Source of the DNA: Strix aluco
Lineage: Eukaryota > Chordata > Aves > Strigiformes > Strigidae
Length of the DNA stretch: 64,000 nucleotides
NCBI RefSeq assembly: GCF_031877795.1
Contig: NC_133941.1
Span: 23,784,251-23,848,250 of the forward strand
Direction: 5' to 3'
This document shows positions 29,961 through 42,120 of this stretch, piece after piece (positions within the stretch are counted from its first letter, which is position 1; the number at the start of each line of letters is the position of its first letter). A program made the translations under genes and the position numbers. The notes under the pieces are model-generated. The model was not told the origin of the DNA. It saw only the letters and a list, made by a program, of their open reading frames with translations, and did no database searches.

Positions 29961-32730
29961 CATTACTCAGTCTCATTATGCACAGTCCTTCTCCCCATGT
30001 CCCTGTACTTGGCAGCTCCATACACCAATTCTGTTGGCCTCCATGTATCTGCCACTAGCACCTGGCCATGATCAAACGTTACAAAGTCAGCATTTTCAAG
30101 GCCATTCTCTACACTCTCTTCACTGGTGTGTGTAGACAGCAGAGTGTGTTTGTACTCGCAGTCACAGCACAGCCAGGAGAGGCTGCTGCTATGGAGCTTA
30201 TCCAGGTTCTTTCAATCCTTTCTTCCAGACTTCAGATCCCTGCATCCTTTACCTCTCCTCCCTCAGTCCCAGACTGCTGCGAGACACCAATCTGTGCAGG
30301 ACCTGTGCAGCATCACTTTTCAGCCATGCCTCACAAGGCATTCTTGGCATTTGGAGAGCCAAAATCCCAGAGAAGGGGAAGAGGAGGTACCTGTTTCCTT
30401 GCAGAGAGCCCTGGGGTGAAAGCTGGAACAACAAAGGGTTCAGGGAACCCACACGAAGCTGCCTTTCCTTGGCCGTGCTTAAGGAGACTGTATTGTAGTC
30501 ACTGACTGGATCTAAAAAGCTCCTTCCCCCGTCTCTGCTCGCCCAATGGAAATTCTTAGTGCCTTTGGATCATGTGGAAACCTACCTTAGAACTCATCTA
30601 GGCCTGGTTTGGGGGCAAAATCCATCTTTTCTAACGCAAGTTGCTGAGGGTAAGTTTGCTCTTTGGGCAGATTCTGAAGTATATGAACCCCTTGCAGCAT
30701 CAGTCCAATCCTGCACACCAGCTGGAGGTGCCTAGCAGCCTTCCCCCAGCACACCGGTGTGTGAGGTGGCTGAGCGGGAGAGCAGGCATCGCAGAAGGAG
30801 GCCATAAACGCCCTAACTTGCATGTTTTTATACTCAAGATTCTTCTAGCGATGTTTTGGTAGTTACCATGTCTTACTACAAGTTGGGAGTGAGCTGGCTG
30901 GTGGACTTGAGGCAAGAGGCTCCAGAAAGGGGAGTCCTAATGTTGCGGAGATGGACAGCACTGCAGCAGCAGAGGGGTTTCTCCTGTACGGCATGGCTGG
31001 GGCTTCGAGGATTCTGCACCTCTGACATGACTTTGTGCTAAGGCTCAGTAGAGATTGTGTGTTTTCTGTGGTTTACCGCAGTAGCTGTTGCAGGGGGAGC
31101 TTCACAGCTGCTGGTGGTACTGAGGGGAGCTTCTAATGGGAGAGGAATTTCCTGGAAGAACAGAGAAGGCAGTAGATGCTAGAGGGGGTCCTCCTGTCCC
31201 ATCCTGCCACTAGCTCGTGGCCATTTTGCTGCAGCAGGAGTAGGTGATGGAGTGTCAGCATGACAAGGCAGCGCTCCCGATGAGCGTCAAAGGAAACCTG
31301 CCCACGCTTCACCCGCAGCTCCAAGGCTGTCACACAAAGCTGTGAGTCGGGTTTAGTGCATGAGGCAGTGATAAGGAAAAGAAGTATTTACTATGTAAGA
31401 ATTTACATCACCCAGGTCACAAATTAATGAATAGGCTGCTGCTAAAGTTTGTAGGTTTGATTATTCAATTAGATGGGCTATTTTTGTTTTTTCCCAGGGT
31501 GGGTTCAATCATATGTGGTGGCCAGTTTGACCATGATCACATCCACATTTGTCAGTGAACCAAAAAATTTACTAAACAAAAAAGCACCCAGTTCTACAAT
31601 ATCCATTTACATGGGCTGTGTGTAGGTAATTTTTCAAATGCCAACACCTTACATTAACTTCAGAAAGTTTATTCTAGCTGGGTCTAATGATATGTGAAAG
31701 TCCTTTTGAATTATACTGGTTTAAACAATACTGAGCTGGTTTCTACACCCCAAGTGTAGAATACCAGGAACTGGTGCTAGCTATTCGGAGCTGTTAACTG
31801 TAGTAAACTGAAATAATTTCTTGGGAAACTAAGAAACCTGCAAATGCACCTTAGTATTCCCAATCTGACTGCTAAGGTATGCTGGCTAACGTGTGACTGC
31901 CTGTAATGCTGCCTTGCCTCTTTACAAAGCTGCTTTTGTGTATGTGATTCATATGCAACATTTTGCTTTCAAGTGTGCTTACTTTAGGATGATTCTGTCA
32001 AAGTACTTGTTTGGATCTGAATTTGATATATGATCATCTAACAGTTGAAGCATGTCTAATTTATATGTATTTTAAACTGGACTTTTTAACCCTAAATATC
32101 AGACATTTACAGTACTGTATAAAAATATTTTGGAAAAGGACATACTCTTGTTTAACTACTTAAATATGTCAAACTGGCTAAACTGTTAATTCTGCAAACT
32201 GGCATTCCAGTCTGAATCCTAAGGCTGTGATGAAAAACTGCAGTTATGATGATATCCCAGTTGTTTCTGTCTTCTTAGATAAAAATGCCTCTACAAAGTG
32301 TATTGCAGATAATAAGATCTCAATGATTATTTTTTAGTATTGTTATGTTACACTTATTTATGCAAGTCTTTGCTGAACATAAGTACAGACAGAATTATAT
32401 CCTTATTCAGGTTTGATAATTAAGAGTTTTCTCACTTAAAAAAAGATCTATAAAAGTTTAGCTAATAAGGTAAAATTTTACTCTTATTCAAAGCACTTAA
32501 AATGCCACAATTTTCTGTTAAAAACACTTTAAAGCTTTCTTAACCAAAAAGTCTAAATTAAATATATTAAGTTTTTGCAACACCTTTCAGAAACACTAAT
32601 AACTGGTGACAATTTAAGAGAGCTAAAGGAAAAATTATCTGCTGTCAATAGCAGACCTCAGGATCTGTTCATTATTACTCTTAGTCTTATTTTTAAATTT
32701 CTAAAAGGAAAGGAGTTTAGTAAGTTCAGT
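29960..32730. other. Intergenic stretch, nothing recognised
   Basis: About 30.0-31.4 kb is mixed-composition unique sequence with only short chance frames. About 31.4-32.7 kb is AT-rich and may hold distal 3' UTR of PTPDC1. I see no exon, RNA gene or clear repeat. Confidence 0.5.
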
Positions 32731-32735
32731 CAATA

Positions 32736-32741
32736 TTTATT
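32736..32741 (-). terminator. PTPDC1: Candidate PTPDC1 poly(A) signal
   Basis: AATAAA on the minus strand, about 410 bases past the PTPDC1 stop codon. Longer 3' UTR forms are possible. Confidence 0.35.
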
Positions 32742-33152
32742 TTCTGCAAAGTAAAATCAAGTAACATTAATGTAAACATATATAATACACAAATACTAAC
32801 TCAGTCCATTAAACCTTTGTGTACCATGGCACTGAACTTATGGCAATCATGTAACTTGAAAATAATGTTGCTTGTCAATGACAGAGGCTTCTAAATCAAT
32901 AAATACATTTGAAAACAAGAGTCCAGTTCACGACATGAAAGCAAATGCTACAGTACACGGGAGCTGTTCTTTAGAACTGTGTAGACAGAACAATTGTCAC
33001 TAAAACTCTCTCTAAAAAAATAAAATACTTTGTTAAAAGCTACTATTACCTAAAGTTAGGTAAATCATGCCAGATAGCAGAAAATACAGTAACTGGAAAA
33101 TGCAAAATAATTTGGTAGGCTCATCTAGTTCTTCGGCATAGCTGTGCAGAAA

Positions 33153-36100
33153 TCAAGAGGGATTCTCTGTTCCTTCCTTAAGCCTTTTTCTTTTTTCTTC
33201 CAGTGTTTGTTTAAACACTTTTTTCAAGGTGTTGTAAACATATGGTCCATTTTCAGAATCGAAGCTTGTCTAATAACAAGGAGAAAGTTTAGTTGTTAAA
33301 TAGATGTCATACAGCAAAATGCAAAGTAGATGACCAACATTTAAAAATTAGTTTTCAGATTTATCAAAGAAAGCATGTGTTTTCTATTGGAGTACTTTTT
33401 GCTACGTATTTTCAATTTTATGCTGACTAAACATTAAACCAAACTGGTAGAAGGAGAAATGCCATGATTTGTTTTCAACAGGTGACATGTCTGTAGATTT
33501 ACAAGAGATTAGGAAGCAGTATGATGAACGTTCTGTTCAAATTTCACCTGCTGAATCTGAGAAGCAAGCAGCTCTGAGCGGAGCGATAGCAAGCTTAACC
33601 TTCACTGGTATTAAAGGATTCCAAAAGCAGAAGTTATTTATACCCGGACTATATTAAGGGCCTGAAACATAACTGAATTGCAATGCAATTTCAGAAAGTT
33701 ATTTAATCTGATGGAAAGACTCCAAGTAGTACAGAATCTACCAAAGCCTTTGGTAAGCTACTCCCAGTGACTAATTATTCTCACCACGTAAAAATGATCT
33801 TTTCCCTAATTTGAAGAAGTCCAGGAATTGGCAATGATCCAGAAATAGAAAGATGATACTAAAGGATTAAGTCTGTAGTGCCAGAATTTAATTTTGTTGA
33901 GAATATTTCCTATCCTTTATGTAGGCTGATTATTATAAAATGGAATCTCTGAAATAGGTAAGAATGAGTAGGTGAAGTGTGAAGGAACTACTGTAACTTT
34001 GCTCACAGAGGCCTGCTCTGTTGATTCACCCTTCATGATTTAAAACAAGTAAGTACAATGTCATGGAAAATGGTTACTTGCCTTAGTGAAAGCTCTAATA
34101 GCACGAGCAAGTAAGGCCTCCTCCACATCAGCTGGTAGCATTTGCAAGTTCACCACACAGTGTAAAATACAAAGGATAGTCTGACACTGTTCCTGGTGGG
34201 TAAAAGGAACAGCAGCTCATTAGAAGCAATATTTTCATGAAGAACATTTAACTTTCAGTTTTAGTTAATTGCTATTCAAATATCAAACTGTGCCTTCCTG
34301 TATTGAAACCTTCAGGTGTAGGAGTTGGGGAGGGAATTTTCACAAGGCTAAAGAGGCTCTACATAATTATTTCAGTCATGATGGGAGAAGCTCTTCTCTC
34401 GTAGTGTACCACAAACTGCTCTGGAAATTTCTAGGAGGTCAGGCGTGCATCTGGAGAGTTATTTTTCAAGGTCCCCTACATGAACAGTAGCATTCATGTG
34501 AATTGGCACAGAAAAAGTGAGATTTGATCTTTTCAGCCCAAAATGCTATGCATATTTAGGGCTCTTTTCCCAACTAACAAAAGATGATCTGCATCTCTCT
34601 GTCCTACCATTGGTGTTGCAGACAGACACCTGGGCAGCACTAGCAAGGAGGCATAGAAGGAGTGACAGTATCTTTGTGGCTGACAGTTCCCATCCCTTTT
34701 CCAAGACAGACAGATCTCCACACTAGAATGTCATTTAACAGTGAAAATGAAATTAAAACTTGACGGATTTCAGGGAAGAGCAGCACCAGTACATATAGGG
34801 GGCTGACTGCCTGGAGAGCAGATTAGCAGGGAAGAACCTGGGTGTTCCAGTGCATACAAAGTTGAACATGAGCCAGCAACAGGCCCTTGGGGCAGCTTAA
34901 GAGCATCCTGGGCTGCATCAGACAGAGAGTTGCCAGCAGGTCAATGGAGGTGACACATCTGGAGAGCTGGGTCCAGCTCTGGGCTCCTTGCTACAAGGAC
35001 ATCAACATACTAGAACAAGTCCAGTGAGCGGCCACAAAGATGATTAAGGGACTGGAGCATCTGTCATACAAGCAACCTGCTCTAGTCGACTCTTGTTTTG
35101 AGCAGGGTGGTTGGACTAGAAGATATCCAGAGGTCCCTGCCAACTTAACTAGTCTCTGTGACTCTGAAATAATATAAAGTAAGACAAAATTAATATTTTT
35201 AAATTAATAAAACTATTATTTCTTTCCCATTTATTTATAACAGGTGTCAAGCAGTTATTTTTTATTTAATACAAACAGAAAGTTAAAACTCTGATAGAGG
35301 GGATTCTTCAGGAAGAAACATGATGTTTTTAGATGAACTCAGGAATTCGGTACGTCATGTTATGAAGATGGCGACTGCACATAAACTTCTGACCACCTAC
35401 TGATGAGAAGCTGGATATCTGGGGGTGTTAAAAGGGGCCCTATTTTCTTCATAAATACTTTGAAAACAAAGATTTTCCAAAGAACTAGGAAATTAATTTG
35501 TGTAATTAAGAGATCAGGAATAGAGGCTTATTTTTTTTTAAATTTACCTCGCATCTAGAACTTTGGGGAAACACAATTCAGCAGTTTGGATCAGAAATAC
35601 CTGTTATTCACAGGCATTTTAGAATACGGATGGCCACAGTTATGACTTACGTAGAAGAATCTGGCCTGGCTTCTGACTCCTTCAACTGGCAAATTCCTCC
35701 TATTCCTTGTGCTAGCTCTTCCAAAGCTGATGGATTAAGATGTTTGCGCAGCAAATATGACAACCATTAAGCACAGCTGCCAGGTGTGACATTAACGAAA
35801 GCCATACATCGAGTCACAGAGAAAAGGTTTCTCACCTTTGCCTCTGGATCTCAAAACTGCAGAATTTGCAGGGAAATATGCTGAAGTTGAGCTTCTACTG
35901 AATGGTGTTCAAATATAGTATCTGGTATTTTTCTTACAATGTTCATTGTCATAGCATTGATTACAACTCATACAATTCAATACCAAAATAATCCTCATTC
36001 TGATTTTTAAAGAGACTGAAGTTGCCTTTTAAAAGTGCAATTCCCTTGCCTCAAGGCCATAAATGAATAGTTTAACACACGTTAACAAAATGTACTCGGC

Positions 36101-39100
36101 AGTTAAAGAATGAATTGACATATACAGTGTCTACCTTTCTCAGTAAGTAAAGTGCATCCTGCGATTCTGTGCAATTTTTTGCCAGCATGTCAATATCATC
36201 TTTGGATATAATAGGTTCTTTCAGCTGCTCTATCCAGGACCACATCAAGCTACAGAGGATAAAAGGATCTCTCTCCGTACGGATTTTATCCCAAGCTCCA
36301 TCTCGAGAATTCAGTTCTTTCTTAAAAAAAAACCCACAAAACAAAACAAAACTGAAAATGCATCATCTATTTACTTTTGCCAACATTCTCTTTGATTGTA
36401 GCAGTACTTGGCTGCTTACATTCCAATAAAAAAAGAAGACTTAAGAGTTAAAAAAAATAATTTCTAGTTTTTTTCCAAAGCATCAGCACTAATACAAACG
36501 ATTCTTTAAAACCGAAGGATGACACAAAAAGTGCAGGTCGGAACCTCCCAGTTATCTACTAGAATACATAAAAACCAGCTTTGGATTCCAACTTCAACGC
36601 AAATGTTGCAGGGAGGATTTGGTTTTGAGAATAAGCAGTCAAGTTTCTACTAAATTTTTCTTTTACACAGAATCCTCTAAAAAACCAAAATCTGTAGTAC
36701 TTTTATGCTACCAGCAGCCAAGTTACAACCACAGATAATTGCATCAATTTTCATTAGTTAGTAAAATGAATGAACACAACCAGAAACAATGTTTGGTCCT
36801 ACTAGAGACCACAATTTGTAGGTGCATTTTGCTTGCTTTTGAAAGAACTGACCCATAATTGACAAATACAATCATTTACTGGACCACAGTAAACTGGTGT
36901 CCCAATGTGCATTTCAAAGCACATGGTGGCATTTTTGCCATTCTAGGAATTAACCTAGGTGAAATATGCAGAGCCCGTAATATTGAATCAAGTTAAAAAT
37001 TACCTGCCACATTTCTACCTTCTGCTTCACTTCATCATCTCCCAGAAATTCATTAATATCTGCCAGTGCTTTTGCTGCCAAAATTCTTCGGGCTTCCAAA
37101 CTTAATTCTGACTGCAGAACAATGTGTGGGATTGCCTCTGACACATCTTTGCTACCTTGGCTTTCACATCCAATGGTAAAGTTCACTTTAGAAGAAGAAG
37201 AAGAAGAAGAATCAGAGTCCTTGGAGACACAGACTCTTCTGCTATACATATGAGTCTTGTGGTCTTTTCTATGATCAGTCTCATTGGTAAAATTATGCCT
37301 TGGTGTTCCAGGTTCCCTGGTATTGTGGATAGATGCTAGCCCTGAAGAAAAGGTTCTGCTGCGGTGTACTTCTTTGCGAGCGTTCCTTCTGTGATACAGT
37401 GAGGATCCATCTTTTTGTCCATCCAAATTAAATTTACCTTGACCCCAGAACATGCATGTATTATGTACTAATGCTTTGTTTAAATCCAACTGTGGCTTTT
37501 GTTCGCCCGTGGCAGAACACTCCTCACCACTGTTCTGCTTAAGTTTGTTGCACAGTAACATCTGAGCAGGTACTGTCCATGCAGTTTCTCCTTGTTCTAA
37601 AAGAAACTCAGTTCTCCTTAAATCTGACTCACTGTAGCTTAGATGCCTTTTCAGATGAGTAAGAGGCTGAAGGCATTCAACATTCCTTCTTTTCCAAAGA
37701 GGATCACATTCATGTCCCAGGGAGAAAAGAGAATTCCGGGTCTCAAAAGCGGACGAGTGGGTGTGGGAGGACTCCAACGTATCACTGTCCTGCCTTGAGA
37801 GTTCTCTATCTAGCTGTGTGGACACCAACTGAGAAATAGTCTTTTCAATTTCAGCTGAGAGATCTGGTATATCTAACAATTCCGCCTCTATCACTTGTCT
37901 GTTTTCAGCCACGTCTAGCAACAATTTGCAAACTAGATGAATAAGTTTTGGCACGTGTTTGAGATGCCTACTCTCATAACCATGGAGCAGATGTCTCTGG
38001 CGGGTCAGGTACTGGGACAGTGTCACTGTGTGTGCCTTGGGCTCACAGCATGCAAATACATTTCTCAGAGGCACCAAAAACTGAGTGAATTCTCTGATAC
38101 ATAATAACTGCCCTCTAGTCTGAATAGAATTAGGCCTTTTTGCTCTGACAAAAAGAATTGCTTGATCGGCACTCATTCTTGTGGCAAAAACTAAGTAGCA
38201 AGCTATTAGAACACCTGGAAAATATGAAGACAAGCATTAGTTGAGGAACTATTAGACTAAAACAAATACTCAGTGCAACTACAGGATAAAAACTAATATA
38301 GGTAAAGATACAGGCTTTATGCCCTCTATTACATGATGCTGTTACCTAAGTATAGTTGCATTTGTTGGTGCACAGATAGTAAACCCATTCTCACTACACT
38401 TGCAGCGAGAGGTAGTTTCTCACCACAGCGTCTCTAGGAGTTCCATCATTTGTGAACAATGGTGGCTTCCACAGGAAGGACATGGGCAAAAAGGTCTTGA
38501 AAGAAGTAAATGGCATTTTAGCTGCTCCACCAAATCTACCTGATCTAACCATGAATGGCAGGTTTGCAAACATGTAATAAATACTGGACAATGAAAGTGT
38601 ACTAGGTGAATTTTTCCCATCAAAAAGAAGCTGTCCCATTTGAAGGTAACAGGGAATTATTATACAGATTAAAAAATTTTCTAACCTTACAGGTTTCTGT
38701 TTTTAATATTAAAACTGATCTCCTCTAGCCGTTCAAATCACGTTCACAAATCTGTTTAGCATTTTTAATCATTTTATAGATTGCAATGATATAGAATCTA
38801 AACAAATTATTAATAATTTATAACCAGAAACTGGTTTGCATTCTTAGAAAAACAATTCTGTTGATCTTGCAGTAGAGTGCATACCTGTCCGACCAAGTCC
38901 TGCGTGACAGTGAACAGCTACCCTCCCCTCCTGCAAGGCGAAAGCCATTACTTTTACCATATCGAGTATAGTAGTGAGAGATGCCACTCCATAATCCTTC
39001 CATCCAAAATTATAAAAATAAACTAAAATAAAAAGAGAGAGAGTTATTTTCTGTTGTACCGAATGTGAAATTTTCAGTACTATATGCAGAGGAGAGATGA

Positions 39101-41950
39101 CTAATAATAAATGATAGTACTAAAATTGCATAATGGATCACAGAATCTGACTACATATTGTTTGCAAGAGATCATTTTCCCATTTCAGTGTACACTTGCT
39201 ATTGAAATTTGATAAATACATGAAGCTAGCAAAGATTTGTCAAACTAAAGTTCAGCTAGAATGTAAAAGGTGTAACAAAACCTAGTGATTCACACAAAAA
39301 TTATCGAGCTATATATAGATAGAAGGTAATTTTTTCTTTTTTAGAAATAAAAGCACTTCTTCCGTCAAAAGCTGTTTCTCACAGAGGCACTTTTTCTCAT
39401 CTCACCATAACATGAAAATACAATACTGTCAATACAAATGTCCTCAAATGAAATTACCTTTTATTGTCTAGATAAGAAAACATGCATTGTACCAGAATTT
39501 GAAGCAGCATTAATGTTTTATATACCTGTGAACTCAGAAGAAAACTCTAACTAGCTGTTGTCCTTTCTTTAAACACCTGAACATAAACCCTCCATCTCAC
39601 TCTACATATACATGATCTTCAACAATGTGTTATTCACTTGATTGTATTTGCCAAGTTTCATGTTTATATCCCATTTTGTGCAACATTTCTTACACAGCTA
39701 CTTTTAACACACAAAAATTCAAGTAAAAATATCTTTAAGTGCCAAAATCAATAATTAATGAGGAACAGCAGCAGGAGTGAACTTACTTCCAGCCTCCATA
39801 AAAGCTTCAGGAAGGTAGGTGAAGCCACTTTCTTGTTCCAGTGGATTCCCACAGCTCGCGTGCTCCCCAGGACGCTGAAGGTTAATTATGGTTTTTATGC
39901 CACATCTTAAGGAAGGAATAGATGAGTCAAAGTATTACATGCAGCCAAAATCTCCTTATACCTTATTTTCTGAAACAAATTTTTTCTTAGTGGAGAATAA
40001 ATCTTTACCTGTATATCATTAAAATGAAAGGATCTTTATCAACAATCCAAATCTATGTTGAAAGAGAAAATGGATCAGGAATTACACTAGCAATACTTAC
40101 AATAAATAATGACTAAATTTGTTACCTTTCAAACTGTTCAATAATGTTGTACTTTTCAATTAATTCTGTTGAGGGTCGAGCTGTAGCCAGTATGTTATTT
40201 GTTACCCTGAGAAATTAGAAGATAATAATGTTATTAATAATTTCCTGGGTAGGAATTTACCCAAATAAGAATACTATGCTATATTCAAGAAAGACAGAAA
40301 TAGCTGCTGATTAACTAGAAATGATTTTTCAAAAAATTCTTCTATCATATCGTGTTAGTGATAAATCTTGTTAAGCTGATATAGATACGACATAACAAAA
40401 GACCATTACTGGAACTGTTTAAATGCCAGGCCAAGGAACATATTAAAAAATTCCTCTGAATAAAAATCTGGACTCAGATATCTGTTTGGCCCTTGAAGGT
40501 TTGTATGCTTCTGAATAGCATTTGCTGTTTCAAAAAAATCAGTAAGAATGTAAAGATACATTTCATGTCAATATTACTGCATATTAATTTGCTTTTGAAC
40601 ACATACCTTACATTATTTCATCTTCAGTAAATGTTTTTATTTTTAAATTCTATTATGAACACATTTTAATTAATTTGCATTTTAAACCTTAGCAAGAACT
40701 GTCTATAACCCAGAATAGTTTTTTTATAAGTATTATAAAAAATATTAACCTATTATAATAGGTATTTACTCTTTTGGATCTGAACTAAACTTATTGTAAG
40801 TCAACAGAAATCTTTTATCATCTTTACTGGGCTATGTACAATGGCCATTATGGTTTATTGTTAAGTTGTAATTCTGAATCAAGCTATTATTATGTTTTAT
40901 ACTTATCAGTAGCTGATTTAAAAAAAAAACCTTATTATTTTCCTTTGAATTTTCTCTTTTAATAAATACGATCGATGCAGTTACATTTAGTAGGAGGAAA
41001 TGCTGCTTATTACCAAGAAGAGTAGAGCCCTTTAATGGCTTGCTCCTGGTCACTCCATCGAGCTGGGTTTTCATACTTGCAAGCACGTCCACCACATGCC
41101 ATTGAGCACTGCATGTGACCAGGAATGACATGGCGAAGGTGCTCCCCTACTTTAGTATACTTTGCTGTCGGACGCCTTGAACTCCCTAGAACACAGACAA
41201 AACCAGATTTAGTAAGGAAGCTTACAAATTCATCTCCACCTTAAAAGTATTGGTTCAACTTTAAATTGATGAAGTTACAAACAGCATAAATATATGGAAT
41301 ATATGTTTAAGGCTTATTTTTCAACACAGGAAAGTAAGGATTCTGAGGGAAAAAAGTTGCATGCATTTCTGCAGAAGCTGTTTTTTCTCACAGTAACTTT
41401 GTTTTTTCTGATGAAGTTAGAGGTGAGACCCTTTGCAGCAGGAAAAAATGTCACAGTCTTCTTCCACCTGAAATAGAAAATACTTATGCATATACTTGGT
41501 GTATGTGTGAACGTGTGCTTCTATTTTATCTGTTCTTTATAACTGCGCTGTTAAGAGTGAAAAGCATATATTAATCCTTGAATAAGGAATCAGTGAACAA
41601 AATACAGGAAAAGAAATTAAAACCCAGTATTTTATGCATATATATAAAAATATAGTTAACAGAACAAAAGTACATTAATTCAATACCAAGAAAATACCCA
41701 GAAAACTGCCAACAGTCTTAATGAAAAGTACTTTACTTTTTTTTTCAGGAAAAGTTGCATCCAGCTCCTCAGGGCTCAGAGCCGATACCGCCACCATAAC
41801 CCGGTGAGTCGATGATGAGAGCACCTCTACAGCTGAGCTCCGGCGCCTCTGCATTATGCGAAGAAGGGGATCGGAGGAAGAATGCCTCCGACCCTGGAAA
41901 AAGTTGCTAAAAATACTCACTGCCGAACGCCTTCGGGGTGAACCCTGCAT
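33153..41950 (-). CDS. PTPDC1: PTPDC1, protein tyrosine phosphatase domain-containing 1
   Basis: Nine coding exons, phases consistent throughout: 41950-41737, 41185-41014, 40206-40126, 39905-39787, 39022-38885, 38214-37004, 36320-36135, 34192-34082 and 33269-33153, 2349 bases, 782 residues. The human protein is about 750 residues. Landmarks: N-terminal RRHSSSDPLLR; KYTKVGEHLRHVIPGHM; the dual-specificity phosphatase domain with WKDYG (Asp about 205, likely general acid) and the HCHAGLGRTG signature (Cys about 234, Arg about 240, CX5R). The large exon 6 encodes the Ser-rich C-terminal region, including a Ser run; EMWQ ends it, joined to KELNSRDGAW. Family knowledge: a Cdc14-like phosphatase linked to centrosome and cilium biology. 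All catalytic residues are present, so the gene looks functional. The start ATG is chosen because the first exon is intact and its phase joins exon 2 exactly. Confidence 0.95.
33472..33657 (+). other. Protein-like open frame inside the last PTPDC1 intron
   Basis: Plus-strand frame following a TTTTCAACAG acceptor-like site, with a non-repetitive, acidic, helix-like sequence (MSVDLQEIRKQYDERS). I do not recognise it. It could be a small retroposed fragment or chance. Confidence 0.15.
34080..34081 (-). other. PTPDC1: Non-canonical GC splice donor in PTPDC1
   Basis: Exon 8 ends ...ACTAAG|GCAAGT on the minus strand: a GC-AG intron with otherwise perfect donor context. The homologous protein junction (AFTK, then FDSENGP) confirms the exon boundary. 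Confidence 0.8.
34770..35165 (+). mobile_element. CR1 LINE fragment
   Basis: Sense-oriented CR1 3' region: GAGCTGGGTCCAGCTCTGGGC, GGCCACAAAGATGATTAAGGGAC, then GGTTGGACTAGAAGATATCC ending in TCTGTGACTCTG. Diverged, with internal deletions. Lies in the PTPDC1 intron between exons 7 and 8, opposite to the gene. Confidence 0.8.
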
Positions 41951-42120
41951 GACTGAGCAGCCCCAGCTACCGCCTAAGAAGGCTGCTGAGGACGCACTGG
42001 TAGGAAATCCAAGTCGCTCAGCGCTGAAGTTGCGGAGCGCTGTGCATCCTTCGGTCCGCTCCAGCAGCTAGTCAGCATGGGCTGAGCTGTCTCCATAGTA
42101 ACGAACAATGAAGGCGCTGC
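41951..42120 (-). promoter_or_regulatory. PTPDC1: PTPDC1 proximal promoter with RFX X-box-like site
   Basis: TATA-less, moderately GC-rich upstream region. GTCTCCATAGTAAC at 42089-42102 matches the RFX X-box (GTNRCC, spacer, RGYAAC) at all but one defined position, 139 bp upstream of the ATG. X-boxes mark ciliary genes, which fits PTPDC1. Confidence 0.55.

Noticed and set aside
29412-30021. Open frames at the CR1 element as genes
   Set aside because: They lie wholly or largely within a recognisable CR1 3' end.
1-33000. let-7 microRNA cluster expected downstream of PTPDC1 from mammalian synteny
   Set aside because: No mature let-7 sequence or its complement was found; it may lie outside the window.
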